DNA of 64,000 bases from Streptomyces hokutonensis. Its GTDB lineage: Bacteria > Actinomycetota > Actinomycetes > Streptomycetales > Streptomycetaceae. The stretch's first letter is position 1; each line of letters begins with the position of its first letter. Below the pieces are notes generated by a model. The model worked only from the letters and a program-made list of their open reading frames with translations. It was not told the origin of the DNA and made no database searches. Location of the stretch: contig NZ_BARG01000093.1 of assembly GCF_000376565.1 (NCBI RefSeq), forward strand, positions 1-64,000. The letters are read 5' to 3'. Positions 33,999 to 42,074 of this stretch are shown here, in pieces. The translations under genes and the position numbers were made by a program.

Positions 33999-35138
33999 TT
34001 ACGTACGGGCTGGGGCAACGGTGGCAGGGGCAGGGACTCCGGCGCCGAGCCGCTTGAGTCTGATGACGGGGAGGCGGTGGTTGACGGCGACGGCGGTGGC
34101 CGTACCTCCGTCATGGCGCCACCTCAGCAGCGCACTGCGGTCGTTGACCGATCCGGCGAGGATGTCGGGGGTCCCGGTGAGCGGCAGTTCGCCGCTGATC
34201 TTGATGTCGAGTCCGCACTGCTCGGTCCAGAAGTACGGGTCCGGTCGGTACGGCCGCGCTGACGCACCCTGCAGCAGGGCACCCGCGGCTGCCCGGCCCT
34301 GCTCAACAGCGTTGGTCCAGTGCGGAGTTCGGCGCCCTTCCCGCGATACGACGTCCCCGGCGGCGACCACGCCGGGAGCGACGCGGCAACACGCGTCGGC
34401 GATCAGACCGCCGTCGGCGTCCAGGGGCAGGCCGGAGTCCCTCAGCCATTCGGTGTTCGGTACGTCGCCCACCGCGCAGACGATCACGTCGGCCTCCAGG
34501 ACCGACTCGCCACAGCGCACGTGGTGTTCGCCCACCACTGTGATGCCGTTCGGCGCGACACGGACACGGATGCCGTGGTCCCGCGCGGCTTCGACGGCGA
34601 GGTCGGCCAACCACGGTCCGAGCACCCTGAGCAGCGGCTGGACGAGGTCGACCACCGAGACTTCCAGGCCGAGCGCACGGCAGGTCGTGGCGACCTCCAT
34701 GCCGAGGAAACCGCCGCCCAGCACGATCGCGCTGCGGGCGGTGGCCAGCCGGGCGGCGAGGGCCTCGGCGTCGTCCAGGGTGCGCACCACCAGGTCGGCG
34801 CCGCCGGTCAGGCGGCGTGCCCTTGCTCCGGTGGCGACGACCAGCCCGTCGTACGGCACCTCGGTGTCGTCGGCCAGCGTCACCGTACGGCCGCGGACGT
34901 CCAGCCGTACGGCCCGCGCCCCGGTACGGAACTCGATGTCCTCGCTCGGCGTGGGGAGCAGGGCGGATTTCGCGGGTTCCCGGCCGGCGAGGACGCCCTT
35001 GGACAACGGGACGCGGGAGTAGGGCTGGTGAGATTCTTCGGACAGGACGGTCACCTGTCCGTCGAAGCCCCCGGCCCGTAGGCTCTCCGCCGCCGTCAGC
35101 GCGGCGATGGACCCGCCGACGACAACGATCCGCCTCAC
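33999..35138 (-). CDS. NAD(P)H-dependent FAD ferredoxin reductase
   Basis: A 379-residue pyridine-nucleotide-disulphide-oxidoreductase-type ferredoxin reductase that passes electrons from NAD(P)H to the adjacent [3Fe-4S] ferredoxin for the P450. Start GTG 35138 overlaps the ferredoxin stop (GTGA). The FAD motif VVVGGSIAALTAAESLR, the NAD motif IVLGGGFLGMEVATTCRALG, and the conserved ATG and GDV motifs (VVATGARARRL, VAAGDVVSREG) are all present, as is the C-terminal reductase domain. Translational coupling to ferredoxin supports a dedicated electron-transfer chain. Confidence 0.95.
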   Translation of the reverse strand: MRRIVVVGGSIAALTAAESLRAGGFDGQVTVLSEESHQPYSRVPLSKGVLAGREPAKSALLPTPSEDIEFRTGARAVRLDVRGRTVTLADDTEVPYDGLVVATGARARRLTGGADLVVRTLDDAEALAARLATARSAIVLGGGFLGMEVATTCRALGLEVSVVDLVQPLLRVLGPWLADLAVEAARDHGIRVRVAPNGITVVGEHHVRCGESVLEADVIVCAVGDVPNTEWLRDSGLPLDADGGLIADACCRVAPGVVAAGDVVSREGRRTPHWTNAVEQGRAAAGALLQGASARPYRPDPYFWTEQCGLDIKISGELPLTGTPDILAGSVNDRSALLRWRHDGGTATAVAVNHRLPVIRLKRLGAGVPAPATVAPART

Positions 35139-35329
35139 GGCCGGACCTTCAGCGCGGCGACGGGGCACACCCGCACGGCGGCGGCGACGGCCCTCTCGTC
35201 CTTCGGGGCCACTTCCTCGTGGGCCAGGTGCAGCTCGCCCTCGTCGTCGAGCCGGAACACCTCGGGTGCGGTCTGCTCACACAGCCCGTGCCCCTCGCAA
35301 CGGTCGAAGTCCACCACGATCCTGTTCAT
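35135..35329 (-). CDS. [3Fe-4S] ferredoxin
   Basis: A 64-residue ferredoxin of the P450-partner type. Cluster ligands are Cys11, Cys17 and Cys55 (CEGHGLC ... VCPVAAL); His14 takes the place of the second cysteine, giving a [3Fe-4S] cluster. The start ATG at 35329 is one base beyond the stop of the truncated P450 gene (TGAGATG). It overlaps the reductase gene at the other end. The compact operon P450-remnant, ferredoxin, reductase, P450 indicates co-translation. Confidence 0.95.
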   Translation of the reverse strand: MNRIVVDFDRCEGHGLCEQTAPEVFRLDDEGELHLAHEEVAPKDERAVAAAVRVCPVAALKVRP

Positions 35330-35330
35330 C

Positions 35331-35735
35331 TCACTGCCCTTCTGCGCGTACCGTGACGGGCAGCGAAGCCATGCCCCGGATGACGTTGTTGAGCTTGCGG
35401 ACCGGCTCGCCCGCGAGCGCGATCGACGACACGTGCCGCACCAGCGCGCCGAGCACCGCGTGCGCCTCCAGCCGGGCCGGCCTCTGGCCGACGCAGCCGT
35501 GCAGGCCGTGGCCGAGGGCCTCGATGCCAGCGCCGTGCGTCGACGAGAAGCGTTCGTGGTCGGACAGAGCCGCGCGCACGTGGTCGTAGCGGGGAAGCAT
35601 CCAGGCGTCGTAGGCGGTCAGCCGTACCGCGGGGTCGGCTTCCCGGATCTCGCGGAGCGCGGGGTAGGGGTTGTGCAGTACGTCATCGGCTAATAGGCCG
35701 ACGTCGGGGGTGGGCAGAGGCAAGGTCGCACGCAT
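35331..35735 (-). pseudogene. Internally deleted cytochrome P450 (in-frame)
   Basis: A 134-codon open frame consisting of a P450 N-terminus (PTPDVGLLADDVLHNPYPAL, YDAWMLPRYDHVRAALSDHE, RFSSTHGAGIEA) fused directly to the haem-loop and C-terminus (LGHGLHGCVGQRPARLEAHA, then NNVIRGMASLPVTV). About 250-270 residues, including the I-helix and ExxR motif, are missing, so no active P450 can form. The first haem-loop residue is Leu instead of Phe. The reading frame and start (GGAGAG, ATG 35735) remain intact, which may preserve translational coupling to ferredoxin. A TTA codon (35691-35693, complement) is present. Presumably a recent in-frame deletion. Confidence 0.85.
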
Positions 35736-35838
35736 CGACAACTCTCCTTCGAGTTGCTCGGGCCACGACGGAGCTTCGGAGACGGGAGAGGGTCTGAGCC
35801 GTCGGCACGAGGGTGTGTGAAACGAAGAGAGCACTCTT

Positions 35839-35879
35839 GTGTGAGTTGGTATTCACACTTGTGGTGAGCATGAGCTCAC
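35839..35879. promoter_or_regulatory. TetR-type operator upstream of the P450 operon
   Basis: GTGTGAGTTGGTATTCACAC (35839-35858) is a near-palindrome with GTGTGA / TTCACAC arms, closely matching the two sites at 36632-36674. A second palindrome, GTGAGC-ATGA-GCTCAC (35864-35879), lies 5 bases further toward the TetR gene. Both are in the gap before the truncated P450 start (35735). Confidence 0.8.
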
Positions 35880-35939
35880 AACCGCTCCCGTCGCGTCAAG
35901 CCCCGTGCGCGCACTTGTGCGCCACGGCGAGCCGGGCGG

Positions 35940-36587
35940 TCAGCGGCCTTCCGGGGTGCCGAGGAGGTAGGAGATGACCGCGGTCTGGAGGTGACTGCGC
36001 AGCTCGTTCCAGGGCAGCGGGCGATCGGACTCCAGGAACTCGCCCTGGGTGATGCGGTGCGCGATCGTGGCGTAGACCAGACGGAAGGCGAAGTCCAGCG
36101 CCGCCGCGGGATCCGGGTGTGCGAAGGGGATGTGGCGCAGGGCCTCGGCGAAGTTGCGGTTGCCCTCGACGCTGACGCGCGAGCCCTCGACCCGCACCGC
36201 TTCGTGCCGGGTTCCGAGCAGCAGGAAAACGCGCAACAGGGCCTCGTGCGCCCGGAAGGCGTCGGTGATCGCGCCGACCGCTTCGGCGATCGCCACGGCC
36301 GGATCGCGCAGGAGGCGCAACCGCTCCACGGACATGCGTTCCGTGATCTCGGCCTGGAGGTTCTCGGTGAAGGCGTGCTGGATGGCAAGCAGGAGTCCTT
36401 CTTTGTCGCCGAACCGGCGGTAGATGCTGCCGACCGCCATGCCGGCCCGCTCGGCGACCGCGGCCACGGTCAGCGCGTCCACTCCACCCTCTTCGAGCAG
36501 CGCGTACCCGGCCTGCATGAGGTCCTGCTGCGAACGGCGACTGCCTTCACGGAGGGCGGCGGGTCTGCGGGTGGGGGACTCGGTCAT
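35940..36587 (-). CDS. TetR-family transcriptional regulator
   Basis: A 215-residue TetR/AcrR-type regulator. The N-terminal HTH is clear: QQDLMQAGYALLEEGGVDAL, then VAAVAERAGMAVGSIYRRFG and DKEGLLLAIQHAF, followed by a helical ligand-binding domain. It sits between the P450/ferredoxin operon and the hydroxylase/hydrolase pair. Three similar GTGTGA...TCACAC-type palindromes lie at both promoters, so it is very probably the repressor of the whole catabolic module, with a pathway substrate or product as inducer. Confidence 0.94.
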   Translation of the reverse strand: MTESPTRRPAALREGSRRSQQDLMQAGYALLEEGGVDALTVAAVAERAGMAVGSIYRRFGDKEGLLLAIQHAFTENLQAEITERMSVERLRLLRDPAVAIAEAVGAITDAFRAHEALLRVFLLLGTRHEAVRVEGSRVSVEGNRNFAEALRHIPFAHPDPAAALDFAFRLVYATIAHRITQGEFLESDRPLPWNELRSHLQTAVISYLLGTPEGR

Positions 36588-36631
36588 TTGCGCAGTTTAT
36601 CGACCGGGCTCTTGACGTCCATGTTGCCGTT

Positions 36632-36674
36632 GTGTGAATCTCACTTCACTCCAACTGTGAATCTGGATTCACAC
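36632..36674. promoter_or_regulatory. Two TetR-type operators between tetR and the hydroxylase gene
   Basis: GTGTGAATCTCACTTCACTC (36632-36651) and CTGTGAATCTGGATTCACAC (36655-36674) are tandem near-palindromes centred 23 bp apart, matching the site at 35839-35858. The second has perfect TGTGAAT / ATTCACA arms. They lie between the divergent TetR (start 36587) and hydroxylase (start 36769) genes. Confidence 0.85.
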
Positions 36675-36768
36675 GAAACCGCGGCACGCACCGAACGGTC
36701 GAGCCGTACCCCTCACCCATCCACCACCACCCCTCGCAACGGCGCGGGGCTCTCTCTGGAGGTGTCCG

Positions 36769-38325
36769 ATGGCTCCGCGCTATGACATCGCCGTTGTCGG
36801 CTACGGTCCGACCGGACTCGCCGCGGCGTCCCTGCTCGGCCGGCTCGGCCACCGCGTGGTGGTCTGTGAGCGCTGGCCGGCTCTGTACGGGCTGCCCCGG
36901 CTCACCCACATCGACGACGAGACCGCGCGTACCGTCCAGGCGGCGGGTGACGTCGACGAGGCGCTGCGGGACTCGTCCCCGTGCGAGTACCTGTGGGTCA
37001 ACGGCAAGGGCGAGACGCTCGTGCGCATCCCGGCGAACCCCGACGGGCCGATGGGCTATCCGGATCACATCTCCATGTACCAGCCGGACGTGGAGCAGGC
37101 GATGGACAAGCGGCTGCGCGGTTACGGCTCGGTCGACGTCCGCCAGGGCTGGGCGGTCACCGGCCTCGACCAGGACGACGACGGCGTCACCCTCCGCCTG
37201 GGCGGCTGGAACGCCGAGACCGGCTGTGCGGACGGCCCGCGCGACGAGGTCCGGGCCCGCTATGTGATCGCCGCCGACGGAAGCCGCAGCGGGGTACGGG
37301 ACCTGCTCGCAGTGGAGCGCGAGGACCTCGGGTTCAACGAGCAGTGGGTCAACATCGACACCGAGTGGCTGCGCCCCCAGCCACCCGAGTTCGCCTACGG
37401 CACCCAGTACTGCGACCCCGCCCGCGGGCACATGACCATCAACATCGGCAGCACCCGCCAGCGCTTCGAGTTCGCCCTGCTGCCCGACGAGACCCGCGAG
37501 GAGATGACCACCCCGGAGACCGCCTGGCGGCTCCTGCGCGAGTACCACGGCCTGGGCCCGGACGACGTGCGGATCACCCGCCAACTGGTCTACGGCTTCG
37601 AGGCGCGCATCGCCACCCGCTGGCGCACCGGCAGCGTCTTCCTCGCCGGCGACGCCGCCCACACCATGCCTCCATACCTCGGCCAGGGCGCGTGCAGCGG
37701 GCTGCGCGACGCCACCAACCTCGCCTGGAAACTCCACCTCGTCCTCGGCGGTCTGGCGCCCGAGGCTCTCCTCGACACCTACGAGAGCGAGCGCCGCCCG
37801 CACGTCACCGCCCTCACCCACGCGGCGATCGGCCTCGGCAAGGTCGCCAACACCCACGACGCGGAGGCGGCGGCGGCCCGGGACGCGGCGTTCTTCGCGG
37901 GCAAGGTGCCTCCGCCGCCTCCGTTCCCGCCCCTTGCCCATGGAGTGCTGCGCCAGGGCGCGGACGCACCGGTCGGCATCCTCACTCCGCAGGGCCGCAT
38001 CCGTCTGGCCGACGGGCGCACCGGACGGTTCGACGACCTGACCGGATACGGCTTCATCCTGGTCGCCGCCGAGGACCCCGCCACTGCCCTCGGCCCGGAA
38101 CGGCTCGCGCGGCTGGAGCGCCTGGGTTGTGCCGTGGTAGCCCTCGACACGGTGGACGACCTCGACGGACGGCACCGGGAGTACCTCCAACTGCTCGGTG
38201 CCGTCGCCTACTTGGCCCGCCCCGACTTCGTGCTGTTCGGTACGGCGACCGACCCTGCGGACCTCGCCGCGCTGGTCGACGATCTCGACGCCGCGCTCTC
38301 CGGAACGGTCGGGGCCGCCGTATGA
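36769..38325 (+). CDS. FAD-dependent aromatic hydroxylase (MhpA-like)
   Basis: A 518-residue group A flavoprotein monooxygenase, like 3-(3-hydroxyphenyl)propionate hydroxylase, that hydroxylates phenolic or heteroaromatic rings using NAD(P)H and O2. It shows GYGPTGL (GxGxxG, residues 11-17), AADGSRSGVR (DG motif) and VFLAGDAAHTMPPYLGQGAC (GD motif), followed by LRDATNLAWKLHLVL. The C-terminal thioredoxin-like domain (about residues 400-518) is characteristic of the MhpA/PheA group. ATG 36769 follows GGAGG. It overlaps the hydrolase gene by 4 bases (ATGA). It faces the TetR gene across two operators. Confidence 0.94.
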   Translation: MAPRYDIAVVGYGPTGLAAASLLGRLGHRVVVCERWPALYGLPRLTHIDDETARTVQAAGDVDEALRDSSPCEYLWVNGKGETLVRIPANPDGPMGYPDHISMYQPDVEQAMDKRLRGYGSVDVRQGWAVTGLDQDDDGVTLRLGGWNAETGCADGPRDEVRARYVIAADGSRSGVRDLLAVEREDLGFNEQWVNIDTEWLRPQPPEFAYGTQYCDPARGHMTINIGSTRQRFEFALLPDETREEMTTPETAWRLLREYHGLGPDDVRITRQLVYGFEARIATRWRTGSVFLAGDAAHTMPPYLGQGACSGLRDATNLAWKLHLVLGGLAPEALLDTYESERRPHVTALTHAAIGLGKVANTHDAEAAAARDAAFFAGKVPPPPPFPPLAHGVLRQGADAPVGILTPQGRIRLADGRTGRFDDLTGYGFILVAAEDPATALGPERLARLERLGCAVVALDTVDDLDGRHREYLQLLGAVAYLARPDFVLFGTATDPADLAALVDDLDAALSGTVGAAV

Positions 38326-39416
38326 CGACCGGAGATCCTGGGGCGGGGAACGCTCTGCCTCCGCTGATCGCGGCTCAGCACAGGGCCATGCCCTTCACTC
38401 GGCTCATCGACTGTGGCATGGACCAGGCGGACGCCCGCCAGTTGCTCGCCGGCGCCGGCGTCAGCCTCCCGTGGCAGGACGCGGCGGCGATACTCGCCGA
38501 CACCCAACTGGAGCGTGCCCGCCTCGCGGAGATGAACGGCCACGACGTCACCGCTCGATACGCGCGCCGATACGCAGCCGCGGCCCTGATGTTCGCGCAG
38601 ATGGCCTACCAGACCGACACGGCGGAGAAGCGGGAGCTCTACGCCCGGCACACGGCCGTCACTGCCACCCTCGTACCCGACGTGGAGCGCGTGGAGATCC
38701 CGCACCGCGACGGCGTCCTGGGCGGGTGGCTGTGCCTGCCGGCCGGCCCGCCCCGCGCCACTGTGATCGTGTGGGGCGGGCTCAGCGGCTGGGGAGCGGC
38801 GTATCTGCCGGTCGCCGACGCCTACACCGCACGCGGCCTGGCCTGTCTGCTCGCGGAAGGGCCCGGCCAGGGCGAGTCCCGGCTGCGACACGGGCTGTAC
38901 GTCGACGAACGCGTCACCGACGGTTTCGCCCGCTTCGTCGACCTGGTCGAGGCCGATCCCCGCCTCGGCGGCGCCATCGGCGTCCAGGGCGTCAGCTTCG
39001 GCGGCCTGTTCGCCGCCCATCTGGCCGCAGCCGATCCACGCGTCGGCGCGGTGGTCGTCAACGGCGCTCCGGCGGTCCCGACCGTCCCGGAATTCCGCAC
39101 CGCCCGCGAGCAGTTGGCCGCCGTGGTCGGCACGGACGACCTGGACCGGGTGGCCGAGATCATGGACGGTCTGCGCTTCGACCCGGACAAGCACCGCATC
39201 CGCTGCCCGCTGCTCCTGCTGCACGGCGGTCGCGACCCCCTCGCCACCTACGAGGACCAGGAGCCCTTCCTGCACGCCGCGGACCCCGCCGCCGCGACCG
39301 TCCGCATCTGGCCCGACGGCGAGCACACCCTCTACAACCACGCGGCCGAACGCAACGCGCTCACCGGCGACTGGTTCACGGATCACCTCACCGGCCGCAG
39401 GAGCCTGAGAGGTTAG
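38322..39416 (+). CDS. Alpha/beta hydrolase, FrsA/DHPON-hydrolase-like
   Basis: A 364-residue hydrolase resembling the FrsA (DUF1100) family, which includes the C-C bond hydrolase acting on 2,6-dihydroxypseudooxynicotine. The nucleophile is Ser225 in GVSFGG, the acid is expected in LLLLHGGRDPLATYEDQ, and the His is in WPDGEHTLYNH. A helical N-terminal cap (about residues 20-120) is typical. The start overlaps the hydroxylase stop (ATGA), so ring hydroxylation and C-C (or ester/amide) cleavage probably act in sequence. The exact substrate is unknown; a nicotine-like or other alkaloid/aromatic route is a hypothesis. Confidence 0.88.
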   Translation: MTTGDPGAGNALPPLIAAQHRAMPFTRLIDCGMDQADARQLLAGAGVSLPWQDAAAILADTQLERARLAEMNGHDVTARYARRYAAAALMFAQMAYQTDTAEKRELYARHTAVTATLVPDVERVEIPHRDGVLGGWLCLPAGPPRATVIVWGGLSGWGAAYLPVADAYTARGLACLLAEGPGQGESRLRHGLYVDERVTDGFARFVDLVEADPRLGGAIGVQGVSFGGLFAAHLAAADPRVGAVVVNGAPAVPTVPEFRTAREQLAAVVGTDDLDRVAEIMDGLRFDPDKHRIRCPLLLLHGGRDPLATYEDQEPFLHAADPAAATVRIWPDGEHTLYNHAAERNALTGDWFTDHLTGRRSLRG

Positions 39417-39477
39417 GACCCCCGGGCAGCGGAATGAGACGCGGCTCGTAGGCCGCGGCCGGAGCCGGACGGCGTGG

Positions 39478-40422
39478 TCAGAGTTCGTCCTTGGGGGTGG
39501 GGTTGGCTCCGTTGTTGAGGGCGATCGCCAACAGGGCCGCGGCCTGGCGTGCGTTGTCGATGGTGGCCCCGGCGACGCTTGTGCTCGCGGTCTCGTCCGT
39601 GCCGTTGGTGTGGCCGACGAAGACATGGCTGACGCCGGCCCAGTCACGGATCAGGGAGATCTGCTGGTAGCTGTAGGTGGTCGCGTTCCCGCTGTCGAGG
39701 CTGGCTGCGACGCGGTCGGCGAGGGTGCGGAAGCGAGCCCCCTCCGAGATGCCGAAGATGAGGGCGAGCAGAGAGCGGGCCTGGTTGGCGCGGGTCGAGT
39801 TGGGGTTGGCCAGGGCGCCGAGGGCCCCCGCCAAGGAGCCTGGGCCTATGTTGACGCTGGTCAGTGCCTGGTTCCCGACCCGAGAGAGGGCGTCGTAGCC
39901 CTCCCTGCCGACGAAGAAGTTGTCATCGGTGCTGGACTCGTTGGGGAGGCCGCTCGCGAGGTTGAGGACGCGGTTGTGGGGCGATCGGACCGTGTAGACC
40001 CGCACCACATAGAGGTCACTGAGGCGTACAACGGCGTGCACGGTGGGGGCGGCGTGCCCAGGGGCGCTGATCACGATGTCGGCGAAGCGGTTCGTCCTGG
40101 TGTTGTCCAGGATGGTGACGGTCACCCGGTTGCCCCGCGTGTTGACGACCACGTCGCTGAGACGCGCGTTGGCCGTGCTGCGAGCCAGTTCGTCCAGCTC
40201 GCTGAGCATCTGGCGGTAGGCCGCGGAACCCCCGTCGACGTCCCAGTGGATCTGCGGGAAGTTGACCTGCGCCACTTCCTGGGCGTTGATCCGCACGCCC
40301 CTGGATGCGGGAGCCGCGCCGGCGGTGGCAAGGGAGGGGAGGCCGGACAGCGCGACCGCCCCGGCGAGAGCGCACGGAAGGATCGCTGAGAGGCCGAGGC
40401 GGCGCACGACTCCTGAACGCAT
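39478..40422 (-). CDS. Secreted ribosome-inactivating protein (rRNA N-glycosidase) ending in KDEL
   Basis: A 314-residue exported protein of the ricin A-chain/Shiga-type ribosome-inactivating family (RIP), which removes one adenine from the sarcin-ricin loop of 23S/28S rRNA. ATG 40422 follows GGAG; the signal peptide ends near ATAGA. All five active-site positions of ricin A have clear counterparts: Tyr138 in LSDLYVVRV (ricin Tyr80), Tyr176 in EGYDAL (Tyr123), Glu227 and Arg230 in LLALIFGISEGARF (Glu177, Arg180), and Trp261 in RDWAGVSHVF (Trp211). The C-terminus is KDEL, the eukaryotic ER-retrieval signal. No B (lectin) chain or immunity gene is next to it. Related RIPs occur in Streptomyces. 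See findings. Confidence 0.92.
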   Translation of the reverse strand: MRSGVVRRLGLSAILPCALAGAVALSGLPSLATAGAAPASRGVRINAQEVAQVNFPQIHWDVDGGSAAYRQMLSELDELARSTANARLSDVVVNTRGNRVTVTILDNTRTNRFADIVISAPGHAAPTVHAVVRLSDLYVVRVYTVRSPHNRVLNLASGLPNESSTDDNFFVGREGYDALSRVGNQALTSVNIGPGSLAGALGALANPNSTRANQARSLLALIFGISEGARFRTLADRVAASLDSGNATTYSYQQISLIRDWAGVSHVFVGHTNGTDETASTSVAGATIDNARQAAALLAIALNNGANPTPKDEL

Positions 40423-40633
40423 GGGTTGCTCCGATCATCGGGGACTGAAGAAAGGGGAAGAGTTGTGTCTGGCCGAGCCGGCCGCTGCTGGGATCCTGGC
40501 CCGACTCCACCGAGAATCCCTGGGACACAGTTGATCGGCACCCCCGAGCACCAGGGCAATCAATCAAACCCGTCCGCGTCGGCCGAATCGCGGCGGTCGG
40601 TTTGCGTTCCTGGTGGTTGAGGCCTCTCGGGAC

Positions 40634-41341
40634 TCAGACGTCCGCCTGGGGGAGTGCCGGGCTGATGAAGAGCACGGCGGTCTGTTCGGCGTGCGGGGCG
40701 AGCAGACCCTGCAGTTCGTCGGCCGCGACCTTGAGGAGGTCGCCGTCGCGGTCGGCGTGGAGGGTTTCGAGGACGAAGGCGACGTGGCTGGAGTCCTCGG
40801 TGACGCGGGTGCGGTGGGCGTCGCGGTGGTTCCAGTGGCGGGTCAGGACCCCGGTGGTGTCGGTGTAGATGATCTCGCCGGGCTTGGGGTTCTCGACGGT
40901 GTCGGGTTCGCCGAGCGGGGTGAAGGTCTCGGTGCCGTCCGCGTGGCGGATGTCGACGTCGCCGGTGACGTGGTCGAGGTCGAAGGCACCGGCGGGCAGG
41001 CCGTGCCGGACGGAGACGGCGTTGTAGGAGTCGACGGCCGGGTTGATACGCGGCAGGCTCCCCTTCTTCGCGAGGCGGCGGCCGAGCGCGTCGACGCTGG
41101 GGCGGATGCGGCGGGGGTTGGTGCCGAAGGAGCGGTAGGCGGTGTGCCAGGCCTCGATGCGGGGGTCGGTCTCGTCGGCGGGCTGCCAGGTGCCGTCGGC
41201 GAGCTGTTGCTCCAGTTCCTCCACGGCGGCGGCGGTGTGCGGCCAGGACTCGCGGGCGCGCAGGCCGGTGGCGGTGACCAGGGCGATCAGGGTGTCGGGG
41301 AAGGCTTCGGCGACGGCGGGGGCGATGCGGAAGGCGGGCAT
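40634..41341 (-). CDS. B3/B4 tRNA-binding-domain protein
   Basis: A 235-residue stand-alone B3/B4 domain protein, the domain that in phenylalanyl-tRNA synthetase beta subunit edits mischarged tRNA. Visible features are PRRIRPSVDALGRRLAKKG, LPRINPAVDSYNAVSVRHGL, GLPAGAFDLDHVTGDVDI and GEIIYTDTTGVLTRHWNHRD, ending in a helical region. Such free-standing domains may edit or modify aminoacyl-tRNAs or amino acids. It is the last gene of an operon with PaiB- and EamA-type proteins. The operon faces an XRE-cupin gene, suggesting amino-acid-linked control. Confidence 0.85.
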   Translation of the reverse strand: MPAFRIAPAVAEAFPDTLIALVTATGLRARESWPHTAAAVEELEQQLADGTWQPADETDPRIEAWHTAYRSFGTNPRRIRPSVDALGRRLAKKGSLPRINPAVDSYNAVSVRHGLPAGAFDLDHVTGDVDIRHADGTETFTPLGEPDTVENPKPGEIIYTDTTGVLTRHWNHRDAHRTRVTEDSSHVAFVLETLHADRDGDLLKVAADELQGLLAPHAEQTAVLFISPALPQADV

Positions 41342-41382
41342 GGGCGGGGTTTCCGTTTCCTGCGTCCGGGTGGGGGTGGGGG

Positions 41383-42030
41383 TCAGGGCTTCCAGGCGCC
41401 TATGCGGTCCAGGCGGCGGCGCTGCTGGACCGCTGCGGGGACGTCGAGGCCCTGGCCGCGTGCGGAGAGGTGGTCGGCGACGGCGGTGCGGTGCTCGACG
41501 GGCTCGTCGTCGTCGTACTTGAACTTGGCCTGCACGTCGGTGACCTCCAGGCGCAGGCCGCGGATGCCGGACAGCATCCGGCCGTAGGGGGGCTGGTCCA
41601 CAGCGACGGGGGCGTGGTCGCCGTCCGGCTGGAAGTGGGCGAGCTGGCGGCGCAGCAGTTCGGCCTTGTCTTCGGGGTCGTCGATGATGTGGGCGCGGCA
41701 GGTGAACTGCACCGCGGTGTAGTAGCTGGTGGGGACGCCGTCGGTGGGCGGGGTGCCGGGCTCGGCGCGCCAGGGGCCGGGGACGAAGGCGTAGTCGCCG
41801 AAGACGGTGAACAGGACGTTCGGGTCGTGTTCGATCGCTTTCCAGGCCGGGTTGGGACGGGCGAGGTGGATCAGCAGGTTAGGTCCATCGGGGGCGAAAT
41901 GAGTGGGGACGACGGCGGGCGGGTGGCCGGGCAGGCCGTTGACGCTCAGCAGGCCGAAGTCATGGCCTTCGGCGATCCAGGTCTGCCATTCGGCTTCGTC
42001 CAGGCACGCGTCCCAGGGGTGGACGAGCAT
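41383..42030 (-). CDS. PaiB/FMN-binding negative regulator-like protein
   Basis: A 215-residue member of the FMN-binding, PaiB-type family. ATG 42030 follows AAGGAG. It starts MLVHPWDACLDEAEWQTWIA. The split-barrel flavin fold is visible as FGLLSVNGLPGHPPAVVPTH and HLARPNPAWKAIEHDPNVLF, with FVPGPWRAEPGTPPTDGVPT before the C-terminal helices. B. subtilis PaiB was first described as a transcriptional negative regulator, but many homologues are probably flavin- or haem-linked oxidoreductases. It is cotranscribed with the EamA transporter and B3/B4 protein. Its DNA-binding role is doubtful here because an XRE regulator already flanks the operon. Confidence 0.85.
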   Translation of the reverse strand: MLVHPWDACLDEAEWQTWIAEGHDFGLLSVNGLPGHPPAVVPTHFAPDGPNLLIHLARPNPAWKAIEHDPNVLFTVFGDYAFVPGPWRAEPGTPPTDGVPTSYYTAVQFTCRAHIIDDPEDKAELLRRQLAHFQPDGDHAPVAVDQPPYGRMLSGIRGLRLEVTDVQAKFKYDDDEPVEHRTAVADHLSARGQGLDVPAAVQQRRRLDRIGAWKP

Positions 42031-42074
42031 GCTGTGCTCCTTCGGTGGCTGGTGGGGGTTGCTGCGGGCTCTGC

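Noticed and set aside
37281..38320. Alternative frames within the hydroxylase region suggesting a second protein
   Set aside because: They are Arg/Pro-rich shadow frames of the clear MhpA-like gene.
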